Of a stretch of 64,000 bases of DNA, positions 27,350 to 35,350 are shown piece by piece. The position numbers were made by a program, and so were the translations under genes. Numbering within the stretch: position 1 is the stretch's first letter; each line of letters begins with the position of its first letter. The notes beneath the pieces were generated by a model that worked only from the letters and a program-made list of their open reading frames with translations, was not told where the DNA came from and did no database searches. The DNA comes from G963701675 sp963701675 (GTDB lineage: Bacteria; Planctomycetota; Planctomycetia; Gemmatales; Gemmataceae): assembly GCA_963701675.1 (NCBI GenBank), contig OY969623.1:806001-870000 (forward strand). The letters are read 5' to 3'.

Positions 27350-29710
27350 ATGGCGGAGACCATCCAACCGGCTTCCATCGTTCAGGAGACACGCCGCCGC
27401 TATCTCAATTACGCGCTCTCGGTCATCACGTCGCGCGCGCTCCCCGATGTACGTGACGGGCTGAAACCGGTGCAACGGCGAATCCTGTACACGATGTACC
27501 ATGAACTCCATTTGTACTCCGATGCCCGGCCGCGAAAGTGCGCCAAAATCGTCGGCGATGTGACAGGAAACTTCCATCCCCACGGGGAAGACCCGGTTTA
27601 CGAAGCCTTAGTCCGCCTCGCTCAATACTGGATCATGCGCTTGCCGCTCGTTGACGGCATCGGAAATTTTGGCTCCGTCGATGGTGATCCGCCTGCCGCC
27701 CGGCGTTATACCGAGGCGAAGTTGATGCCGCTTGCAGATTCGCTCATGTCCGAACTGCGGCAGCGCACCGTGGACATGAGGCCGAACTATGACGCCACGC
27801 GTGAAGAACCGGTGGTCCTGCCGGCCCAGTATCCGAACCTGCTCGTCAACGGCACGGCCGGCATCGCCGTCGGCATGGCAACCAACATCCCGCCGCACAA
27901 CCTCGGCGAAGTGGTGCGGGCGTGCATCCTTCTCATCGATGAGGGAGACGCAAGCACGGCCCAGCTTTTGGACCGGGTCAAAGGGCCGGACTTTCCGCTC
28001 GGCGGCAAGGTCGTCACCGACCGTCGTTCGCTTCGCCGGATTTACGAAGAAGGTACCGGAAGCATCAAGGTGCAAGGCGAATGGAAAACCGAGACGGTCA
28101 GCCGGCGCGAGCAAATCGTCATCACGTCCATTCCTTACGGCGTCAACAAAGGAAATCTCGAGCTTGCCATCGGCGAGATCATCAACAGCCGCAAGCTGCC
28201 GCACCTCATCGGCCTCACGAACGAGTCGAACCAGAAAGAAGGACTTCGCATCGCCCTTGAGATGAAGCCGGATACCGATCCCGAATTGGTGATGGCCTAT
28301 CTCTACAAGCACACCGCACTTCAAGAGAGCTTTGCGTACAATTTGACGTGTCTCGTTCCGGGGCCGGATGGTCAGCCGACACCGCAACGGCTGGGACTGA
28401 GGGATATCCTTAGGCACTTTCTCGCCTTTCGGTTTGAAACGGTCAAACGGCGTTTCGAGTATGAACTAGAGCAGCTTCGCCGCCGCATTCATATCCTCGA
28501 CGGTTTTCGCATCGTCTTCAACGCACTTGATAAGGCCATCAAGCTCATTCGCGAAAGCGACGGAAAGCCGGACGCCGCGGTCAAATTGATCAAGGCCTTC
28601 CAACTGGATGAGTTACAAGTGGAGGCGATTCTCGATGCCCAGCTCTATCGACTCGCCCAACTGGAGATCAAGAAGATCCTCAACGAACTAAAGGAGAAGA
28701 AGGCCGCGGCCGAGCAGATCGAGGGGATTCTGGGCTCGAAGCGGAAGCTGTGGGGCGTGGTCAAGACGGAATTGAACGAGGTGGGCGAGAAGTTCGGCGA
28801 GAAACGACGCACGCGCATCGTTTCTGACGAAGAGACTCCGGACTTTGATCCCGAGGCCTACATCGTTCGTGAAAACACGAATGTGGTGCTGACGCGCGAC
28901 GGCTGGATTAAGCGTGTTGGCCGGCTCGCGTCTATTGAAGGAACTCGAGTGCGCGAAGGCGATGCCGTCATCGCTGTAGTGCCCGGTAGCACCCTCGATC
29001 ATGTCGTGTTCTTCGCCGACGACGGCAGTGCCTACACCATGCGAATCACCGATGTGCCGGCAAGTTCGGGGTACGGAGAGCCGATTGCCAAGTTCTTTCG
29101 TCTCGAAGATCAAGCGAGAATGGTCAACGCCGTTACGACGGATCCGCGCTTCACTCCGGAAGACGAAGGCAAGTCAAACGGCGAACCGCCCCAGCCGCAC
29201 CTACTCGTCGTCACGGCACAAGGTCAGACGCTTCGGATACCCTTGTCGCCGTTTCGAACCGCGTCCACAAAAGTCGGTCGGAGGTATGCCCGGTTGAATG
29301 AAGGAGACAGAATCGTGTTTGTCGCCCTGCACCGAGGCGAAAAGACGATCATGTTGGCGTCACGAGACGGACATGTCATCCACTTCCCCGTCAACGAAAT
29401 CAATATCGTTGCGGGACCGGGCAAAGGAGTAATGGGAATCAAGCTTCGTGGCGACGATGTTTGCCTGGGCGCGGCGCTCTTCGGCGCCAAGGACGATAGG
29501 CTTGTCGTCGAGACCTCCAGCGGTCGGACACTCGAGTTCTCCAAGGGAAAGTACGAAGTCACGTCGCGCGGCGGCAAGGGGTTCGAGGCGGTCAAACGAG
29601 CTTCGTTTGTCCGCGTGATGCCTTCGGCCATCGAGTTGGTCGACTGGGAGAAGCTGGAAATCGACGATCGTTCAGAACGCAACGGGAAGCAGGCGCGGCT
29701 ATTCGAATAA
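27350..29710 (+). CDS. Type IIA DNA topoisomerase subunit A (GyrA/ParC)
   Basis: The DNA-cleaving subunit of gyrase or topoisomerase IV. The 786 residues contain SRALPDVRDGLKPVQRRIL, the helix-turn-helix quinolone region GNFHPHGEDPVYEALVRLAQ and the catalytic tyrosine Y120 in AARRYTEAKL. A tower/coiled coil follows, then a beta-pinwheel C-terminal domain from about residue 505. The usual GyrA box (QRRGGKG) is absent from the first blade. A related SRGGKG lies in the last blade (about residue 740), so gyrase versus topo IV activity is uncertain. AAGGATCGGGA precedes the ATG. It stands alone, without gyrB or parE. Confidence 0.92.
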   Translation: MAETIQPASIVQETRRRYLNYALSVITSRALPDVRDGLKPVQRRILYTMYHELHLYSDARPRKCAKIVGDVTGNFHPHGEDPVYEALVRLAQYWIMRLPLVDGIGNFGSVDGDPPAARRYTEAKLMPLADSLMSELRQRTVDMRPNYDATREEPVVLPAQYPNLLVNGTAGIAVGMATNIPPHNLGEVVRACILLIDEGDASTAQLLDRVKGPDFPLGGKVVTDRRSLRRIYEEGTGSIKVQGEWKTETVSRREQIVITSIPYGVNKGNLELAIGEIINSRKLPHLIGLTNESNQKEGLRIALEMKPDTDPELVMAYLYKHTALQESFAYNLTCLVPGPDGQPTPQRLGLRDILRHFLAFRFETVKRRFEYELEQLRRRIHILDGFRIVFNALDKAIKLIRESDGKPDAAVKLIKAFQLDELQVEAILDAQLYRLAQLEIKKILNELKEKKAAAEQIEGILGSKRKLWGVVKTELNEVGEKFGEKRRTRIVSDEETPDFDPEAYIVRENTNVVLTRDGWIKRVGRLASIEGTRVREGDAVIAVVPGSTLDHVVFFADDGSAYTMRITDVPASSGYGEPIAKFFRLEDQARMVNAVTTDPRFTPEDEGKSNGEPPQPHLLVVTAQGQTLRIPLSPFRTASTKVGRRYARLNEGDRIVFVALHRGEKTIMLASRDGHVIHFPVNEINIVAGPGKGVMGIKLRGDDVCLGAALFGAKDDRLVVETSSGRTLEFSKGKYEVTSRGGKGFEAVKRASFVRVMPSAIELVDWEKLEIDDRSERNGKQARLFE

Positions 29711-29804
29711 TTACTCAGCGCTGATTCGCGAGCTTATGGACACGTAGTCTCGGCGCTGATTTCTGGCTGTTCAGTTCGCACCGACATCGGTACATTGAAC
29801 AAAC

Positions 29805-30050
29805 ATGATCACATTTCAACGCATTGCCAGCTACGTCGGCGCGGAACCGTTTCGCCCCTTTCGAATTACGACCGCAGGGGGCCGGACCTACGATATAAGG
29901 CATCCGGAGATGATCCAAGTCGGTCGGAGCACTATTACCATCTTCACGTTCATGAGTAACGACCCCGAGGTCGCGACGGAGCGCACGGTTGAAGTGTCAC
30001 TTCTCCTTACCGAATCTATCGAACCGCTAGACGTGCCGACACGCACTTAG
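29805..30050 (+). CDS. Small conserved planctomycete protein
   Basis: An 81-residue soluble protein with AEPFRPFRITTAGGRTYDIR, HPEMIQVGRS and LLTESIEPLD. I recognise this composition from many planctomycete genomes, where it occurs in several copies, but no function is known. The predicted fold is a small beta-sandwich or barrel. It ends 9 bp before rimO and is probably cotranscribed with it. Confidence 0.75.
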   Translation: MITFQRIASYVGAEPFRPFRITTAGGRTYDIRHPEMIQVGRSTITIFTFMSNDPEVATERTVEVSLLLTESIEPLDVPTRT

Positions 30051-30058
30051 GAAACCAC

Positions 30059-31456
30059 ATGGGCCGGATCGACTCTAAGGCGTCCGACGCGCAAACCTAC
30101 GCATTTGTCAGCTTGGGTTGCCCGAAGAATCTCGTCGATTCCGAGCGTATGCTCGGCAAGTTGTCCCAATCAGGTTTGACACTCATTCCCAACGCCGACG
30201 GCGCCGATGTCGTCGTGGTAAATACCTGCGGGTTCATCGAGCCAGCTCGCCAGGAATCCCTCGCCGTCATCCGAGAGATGCTCGAACTGAAACGCCAGGG
30301 CAGGGTAGGGGCCGTCGTCGTCGCTGGCTGCCTCGCCGAGCGAAAGAAGGAAGCGCTACTGGAAGAAGTTCCCGACGTCGATCAGATCGTCGGTGTTTTC
30401 GGCCGAGAAAATATCACCGACGTCGTGAACAAAACGCTGACCATCCCGCGACGTGCCCGTGGAGGAAATTCGGACGAACAACGGGCACTATTCCGCCCTG
30501 CTCCGGTGCGGGCGCAGGACGATACGGCGCGACTGCGAATCACGCCTCGGCATTACGCCTACCTGAAGATCTCCGAAGGCTGCGATCGGCTTTGTACATT
30601 TTGCGCCATTCCCGGGATGCGCGGCAAGCACGTGACTAAACCCATTGAAGAGGTGCTTCGTGAAGCGCGCGAGTTGGCCGCCGATGGAGTGCGCGAGTTA
30701 ATTATCGTTGCCCAAGATACCACTTATTATGGCCTCGACCTCTACGGCCGTGTGCGTCTCGCCGAACTGTTGCGTGAACTGGATCAAGTGGACGGCATCG
30801 AGTGGATTCGAATTCTCTATGCATATCCAATCCACTTCACGGATGAGCTGATTACCGCGATGGCGACGGCCAACAAGATCATTCCTTATCTCGATTTGCC
30901 GTTGCAACACATCAATGATCGAGTTCTGCGGCGCATGCAACGCAAAGTAAATCGCAAAGGAACCGAAGAATTGCTTGCCCGGCTTCGAGGTGCAATCCCG
31001 GGGTTGACCCTGCGAACCACTTTCATCGTCGGCTTTCCGGGCGAAACCGATGCGGAATTCGAAGAACTTACCGAGTTCGTGAGCGTCACGCGATTCGATA
31101 GGGCGGGTGTATTTCCGTACTCGTTCGAGCCCGGAACCCCGGCCGCACGGCTCGAGGGACATCTCACGGAAGACATCAAGCAAGAACGCCGCGACCGACT
31201 CATGAAAGCCCAACAGGCGGTTGCGTTCGCGTGGAGCCAAGCACAAGTCGGACGGGAAATCGACGTCATCGTGGACGGCCCGGATCGCGAAGTTCCCAAT
31301 CATAGTTTGGCCCGCGGCCATGCCGATGCGCCCGACATCGACGGCGTTGTACGGGTGAAAGGCAAAGGCCTTTATGCCGGCGACATCATTCGCGTGAAGG
31401 TTACGGGAGCCGATGATTACGACCTCGCCGCCCGCCCAATCGGCAAAGCACGGTGA
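30059..31456 (+). CDS. rimO: Ribosomal protein S12 methylthiotransferase RimO
   Basis: A radical-SAM enzyme adding a methylthio group to Asp88 of ribosomal protein S12. The 465 residues contain the N-terminal [4Fe-4S]-binding UPF0004 domain (SLGCPKNLVDSERMLG, NTCGFIEPA, VAGCLAER; three cysteines), the radical-SAM motif CDRLCTFCAIP and a C-terminal TRAM domain. SLGCPKNxVDSE and the RGKHVTKP context separate RimO from MiaB. The insertion between the first two domains (ARGGNSDEQRALFRPAP) is disordered. The next gene starts 4 bp after the stop. Confidence 0.95.
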   Translation: MGRIDSKASDAQTYAFVSLGCPKNLVDSERMLGKLSQSGLTLIPNADGADVVVVNTCGFIEPARQESLAVIREMLELKRQGRVGAVVVAGCLAERKKEALLEEVPDVDQIVGVFGRENITDVVNKTLTIPRRARGGNSDEQRALFRPAPVRAQDDTARLRITPRHYAYLKISEGCDRLCTFCAIPGMRGKHVTKPIEEVLREARELAADGVRELIIVAQDTTYYGLDLYGRVRLAELLRELDQVDGIEWIRILYAYPIHFTDELITAMATANKIIPYLDLPLQHINDRVLRRMQRKVNRKGTEELLARLRGAIPGLTLRTTFIVGFPGETDAEFEELTEFVSVTRFDRAGVFPYSFEPGTPAARLEGHLTEDIKQERRDRLMKAQQAVAFAWSQAQVGREIDVIVDGPDREVPNHSLARGHADAPDIDGVVRVKGKGLYAGDIIRVKVTGADDYDLAARPIGKAR

Positions 31457-31460
31457 CCTT

Positions 31461-32060
31461 ATGGCGACCGTAACTCCAAGCCAGCCGCCCGTCTTCAACG
31501 TCCCCAATCAACTTACGGCCAGCCGGCTTGTCCTTAGTTTCGTCCTCTTCGGACTCATCGCCGTGGAGCAATGGCTCTGGTGTATCGTCGTGTTCGCCGT
31601 TGCGGCCGTCACGGATTGGCTGGACGGTTATCTCGCACGTCGGCAGGGGTTAACGAGCGCACTCGGCCGAATGTTCGATCCCCTCGTTGATAAAGTCTTG
31701 ATCTGCGGCACGTACATCTTCCTATTGGGAATTCCTGACCGTACGGGACTAGCGCCTTGGATGGTGACGATTGTCGTGGCTCGCGAATTGATCATCACGG
31801 GCCTGCGCGGTTTTCTGGAGAATCAATCGGTCAACTTCGGCGCCGACTGGTTGGGCAAGCTCAAAATGGGACTTCAGTGTGCGGCCATTTTCGCCGTGTT
31901 TGTGGTGCTGTACCTTGCGGACGGCAATGTCGCGACCAGCACGCTGACTTTCTTCGCCCACGTCCGCGACGGGTTGGTATACGCGATGATCGGCGCAACA
32001 GCATTGAGCGGATTGCAATACCTCTGGCGCGCGGCAATGATCTTCCGCGAGTTGCGTTGA
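31461..32060 (+). CDS. CDP-alcohol phosphatidyltransferase (PgsA-like)
   Basis: A membrane enzyme, probably making phosphatidylglycerol phosphate from CDP-diacylglycerol and glycerol-3-phosphate. The 199 residues have five to six hydrophobic helices and a complete CDP-alcohol motif: DWLDGYLARR, then eight residues, G, then FDPLVDK. NQLTASRLVLS near the start is also typical of PgsA. The ATG at 31461 follows rimO by 4 bp. The frame is open upstream to 31413, inside rimO. The product would feed cardiolipin synthase (cls) at 5.8-7.2 kb. Confidence 0.9.
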   Translation: MATVTPSQPPVFNVPNQLTASRLVLSFVLFGLIAVEQWLWCIVVFAVAAVTDWLDGYLARRQGLTSALGRMFDPLVDKVLICGTYIFLLGIPDRTGLAPWMVTIVVARELIITGLRGFLENQSVNFGADWLGKLKMGLQCAAIFAVFVVLYLADGNVATSTLTFFAHVRDGLVYAMIGATALSGLQYLWRAAMIFRELR

Positions 32061-32067
32061 GATTGGT

Positions 32068-33138
32068 ATGGCCGCCGCCAATCCACCATTCGGCTTCGCC
32101 ATCGTCGGCTGCGGCTTGATTGCGCGGTTTCATGTTCGCGCACTCGCTGAAGTTCCCGCGGCTCGACTTGTCGCGCTGGTCAGTCGCATAGAAGCCAACG
32201 CCAGGAAACTCGCCAACGAGATGGGTTTGGCCTGTGCTACCTCGACGGACTTGGACGGAGTTCTTGCCCGCAAGGACATCAATGCCGTCATCGTTTGCAC
32301 TCCCAGCGGCGCCCACATGGAACCCGCGATCGCGGCGGCCAAGGCCGGCAAACACGTGGTCGTGGAAAAACCACTCGAAGTTACCGCCGAGCGTTGCGAT
32401 CAAATCATCGCAGCCTGCGATCGCGCCGGTGTAAAGCTCTGCACCATTTTTCCCTCCCGCTTCGGCGATGCCAATCGTGCGCTCAAAGCCGCGGTGGATG
32501 CCGGGCGGTTCGGGCGACTTTCCCTGGGAGAGACGGCCTGTAAGTGGTGGCGGAGCCAGGCCTACTACGATCAAGGAGGTTGGAAGGGAACGAAGCCATT
32601 GGACGGCGGCGGCGCCCTCATGAACCAGGCCATTCACAATGTCGACTTACTCTGCTGGATGATGGGACCGGCAGTGGAGGTCAGCGGCTTCACTGCGACG
32701 CTCGCCCATGAACGTATTGAGGTCGAAGACACCGCGGTGGCGTGCATCCGATTCGCCAACGGTGCACTGGGTGTTATTCAGGCCGCAACCAGCGCGTATC
32801 CGGGGCTTTCCAAAACCATCGCCATCCATGGCGACAAGGGAAGTGTGGTCATTGAGCAAGATGATGTCTTGCGCTGGGAATTCACGCCCGAAACCGCGGA
32901 AGATTTGGCGGTTCGCACTCGCTTCGGAAAACGAACGCAAGCTTCCGGCGGCGCCAGCGATCCGGCGGCGATTTCCCACACCGGCCACACCCGCCAACTC
33001 GCCGATTTCGTCGACGCCATTCGAGAGCAACGCCAACCACTGGTAGACGGCCGTGAAGGAAAGAAAGCCGTCGAAGTTATTGAAGCCGTCTACCGGTCCG
33101 CGGCGGCCGGACACTCAGTCCGGCTTGCCACATCGTAA
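32068..33138 (+). CDS. Gfo/Idh/MocA family oxidoreductase
   Basis: An NAD(P)-dependent sugar or inositol dehydrogenase-like protein of 356 residues. The Rossmann domain has AIVGCGLIARFHVRAL and the family EKP motif (HVVVEKPLEVTAE). The C-terminal domain has GGALMNQAIHNVDLLCWMMG, with the conserved Asn/His/Asp of the active site. There is no signal peptide. The substrate is unknown; planctomycetes encode dozens of these. It is 7 bp after the pgsA-like gene and 46 bp before the acyltransferase gene. Confidence 0.92.
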   Translation: MAAANPPFGFAIVGCGLIARFHVRALAEVPAARLVALVSRIEANARKLANEMGLACATSTDLDGVLARKDINAVIVCTPSGAHMEPAIAAAKAGKHVVVEKPLEVTAERCDQIIAACDRAGVKLCTIFPSRFGDANRALKAAVDAGRFGRLSLGETACKWWRSQAYYDQGGWKGTKPLDGGGALMNQAIHNVDLLCWMMGPAVEVSGFTATLAHERIEVEDTAVACIRFANGALGVIQAATSAYPGLSKTIAIHGDKGSVVIEQDDVLRWEFTPETAEDLAVRTRFGKRTQASGGASDPAAISHTGHTRQLADFVDAIREQRQPLVDGREGKKAVEVIEAVYRSAAAGHSVRLATS

Positions 33139-33183
33139 TCCCTATGGCCATAATGCTCGCGTCACGACGAGGAAGGACACGGA

Positions 33184-34110
33184 ATGTCCAAGCAACACTC
33201 GAACGCATTGGATTTCGCCGTTTACGTTGCGGTTCGAATCGCCGTTTGCGTGATCCAAGCCCTCACGCCGGCTGCGGCCCGACGGTTGGCGGGTACCCTC
33301 GCCTGGCTCGTGTACCGTGTGGATGCACGGCACCGATTGGTCGCCGCTGACAATCTACGGCATGCTTTTCCGAACCAGCTTTCAGAAGCCGAAATCATCG
33401 AAACGGTCCGCAACGTCTATCGCCATTTCTGCATGTTGTTGATCGAGATCATTCGACTGCCACGCGAGTTGCATGTCGAGAATTGGCGCGCGCACTTGGA
33501 CCTCAAAGGTGGGCGAGAATTGGTATCGATTCTGCTCTCTGGTCGCCCCGTGATGCTGGTGACCGGCCATTTCGGAAACTGGGAGTTGGCCGGTTACGCC
33601 TTGGGCCTGTTCGGATTCAAAGGCCATGCAATTGCTCGGCCGCTCGACAATCGTTATGTGGACGATTTTCTTCGGAGTCTTCGGGAGCGCACCGGTCAGA
33701 AAGTTCTGGCGAAAAAGGGCGATTTCGATCAAATGCAGGCGATTCTCGACACCGGTGGCGTCATTGCCACTCTCGCCGATCAAGACGCCGGTTCGCGAGG
33801 CCAATTTGTCGACTTCTTCGGCCGACCCGCATCCACGCATAAGGCGGTGGCACTCTTGGCACTTGAACACCGTGTGCCGCTGGTGGCTTTGGGCGCGCGG
33901 AAGACCGGCGAACCCATGCGATACGAGCTATTGGTGGAGGATGTCATTCTGCCGGAGGATTTCGATAGCAGTTCCGACCCTGTGCGCGCCATTACTCAAC
34001 GCTATACCGCAGCGCTCGAAAGGATCGTCCGCACGGCGCCGGCCCAGTATTTCTGGCTCCATCGGCGTTGGAAGCATCAACCCGCGAAAACTCGTCGTCG
34101 CGTCGCCTAG
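33184..34110 (+). CDS. Lipid A biosynthesis lauroyl-type acyltransferase (LpxL/HtrB family)
   Basis: An inner-membrane acyltransferase transferring acyl chains to a lipid A precursor. The 308 residues have an N-terminal amphipathic/membrane segment, the catalytic H-x4-E in TGHFGNWELAGY, a region RPLDNRYVDDFLRSLRERTG (key Arg and Asp) and the C-terminal QYFWLHRRWKHQP motif. This supports an LPS-type outer membrane. Which acyl position it serves cannot be told. Confidence 0.92.
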   Translation: MSKQHSNALDFAVYVAVRIAVCVIQALTPAAARRLAGTLAWLVYRVDARHRLVAADNLRHAFPNQLSEAEIIETVRNVYRHFCMLLIEIIRLPRELHVENWRAHLDLKGGRELVSILLSGRPVMLVTGHFGNWELAGYALGLFGFKGHAIARPLDNRYVDDFLRSLRERTGQKVLAKKGDFDQMQAILDTGGVIATLADQDAGSRGQFVDFFGRPASTHKAVALLALEHRVPLVALGARKTGEPMRYELLVEDVILPEDFDSSSDPVRAITQRYTAALERIVRTAPAQYFWLHRRWKHQPAKTRRRVA

Positions 34111-34198
34111 CGAGTTCGACAAGCCGAATCTCGGTTGGTCCATACATCATCCTCTGGGCGGTCGTGAAGTTTTTTGAGAACGGGATTCCCATCAAACG

Positions 34199-34609
34199 AT
34201 GCCTGAACTCAGCGGCTGGCACGTCATCTTGGGCCTGAAGATCGCTGTCGGAGCAGTCTCTGTATTGCTCTGCACATCGCTGATCGCGTTATGGCGCGGG
34301 CATATTGGCTTGCACGGGCGAATCAACGTGGCGTTCTTTGCCTTGACGGTCTTAGCGTTGCTTGTGCTCGAAGTGTTGGTCCGCATCATCAACCCGAAAA
34401 TGTTCGAGTATTTTGATGCGGACACGCGCTGGTGGCTTACCGTGCATTTGTGTTTCGCCCTTCCCGCGGCCGGAATGATGCCGGCAATGCTCTTCACGGG
34501 CTACACACATCGGCGTTGGCTTCACCTGCGTTTTGCGTTCGTGTTCTCGGCCTTATGGATCGGTACAGTCATCACGGGAGTGTTTTTCCTTCCTCATACA
34601 CCGCCATAA
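34199..34609 (+). CDS. DUF420-type membrane protein
   Basis: 136 residues with four predicted helices and conserved histidines (LHGRIN, LTVHLCFALPAAG, TGYTHRRWLHLRFAF), the pattern of DUF420 proteins related to heme-copper oxidase assembly or CtaM-like factors (family knowledge, unverified here). No oxidase genes are near. It overlaps nothing and ends 2 bp before pdxH, so the two may be cotranscribed. Confidence 0.78.
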   Translation: MPELSGWHVILGLKIAVGAVSVLLCTSLIALWRGHIGLHGRINVAFFALTVLALLVLEVLVRIINPKMFEYFDADTRWWLTVHLCFALPAAGMMPAMLFTGYTHRRWLHLRFAFVFSALWIGTVITGVFFLPHTPP

Positions 34610-34611
34610 CC

Positions 34612-35298
34612 ATGACTGAGCCGTCACGGAGTCACGGTAATCAAACAGCGGCCGCCCGCCGTAGCTTGGATGAATTGCGCGCCGAGTTGGTTCTGGTGGG
34701 CTTGGACGAAAAGGACTGCGATCCGAATCCGATCCTGCAGTTCGCGCGCTGGTATGAATTGGCCGTCTCCTCTGCCATTCGGCTTCCGGATGCAATGACG
34801 TTGGCGACGGCAACCCCGGACGGCAAGCCGTCAGCGAGAATGGTCTTGCTCAAAGGCTTTGACGAGCACGGGTTCGTCTTCTTTACGAACTACGAAAGTC
34901 GTAAGGCGCGGGAGCTGGATGCAAATCCGTTCGTAGCTCTCATTCTCTATTGGAACGAACTCGATCGGCAGATTCGGATCGAAGGCCGCGTCGAAAGGAT
35001 CTCTCCGGTGGAATCGGATGCCTACTTCGAGACACGGCCGTGGGGCAGCCAGATTGGGGCGACGATTTCGCACCAGAGCCAGGTCATACCCAGTCGTGAG
35101 CCGCTCGAGCAGAAGTTCCGAGAATTGACGGCCGCTCACCCGGAAGAGCGCATCCCGCGGCCGGATTTCTGGGGCGGCTACCGAGTGTTCCCATCGTCGA
35201 TCGAGTTTTGGCAAGGTCGGCTGAACCGATTACACGACCGTTTCCTGTATTCATTAGCGGGCAGCGGCGAGTGGCGAATCGAACGCTTGTCGCCATAA
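34612..35298 (+). CDS. pdxH: Pyridoxamine/pyridoxine 5'-phosphate oxidase
   Basis: An FMN enzyme making pyridoxal 5'-phosphate. The 228 residues have MTLATATPDGKPSARMVLLKG, FFTNYESRKARELDANPFVAL, the FMN-contact GSQIGATISHQSQVI, WGGYRVFPSSIEFWQG and RLHDRFLY, followed by RIERLSP. ATG 34612 (TAACCATG) is chosen because the homology starts about 30 residues in and the 5' extension lies inside DUF420. A decayed second copy of the WGGYRVFPSSIEFWQG segment lies at 41.2 kb. Confidence 0.95.
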   Translation: MTEPSRSHGNQTAAARRSLDELRAELVLVGLDEKDCDPNPILQFARWYELAVSSAIRLPDAMTLATATPDGKPSARMVLLKGFDEHGFVFFTNYESRKARELDANPFVALILYWNELDRQIRIEGRVERISPVESDAYFETRPWGSQIGATISHQSQVIPSREPLEQKFRELTAAHPEERIPRPDFWGGYRVFPSSIEFWQGRLNRLHDRFLYSLAGSGEWRIERLSP

Positions 35299-35350
35299 CG
35301 ACGGCGGTACCCCGACGGACCCGATGCCCGCCGGGGTTTCACCACTCGCA

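Noticed and set aside
34432..34611. Longer 5' extension of pdxH
   Set aside because: The extension lies in another frame of the DUF420 gene and has no homology. ATG 34612 fits the family start.
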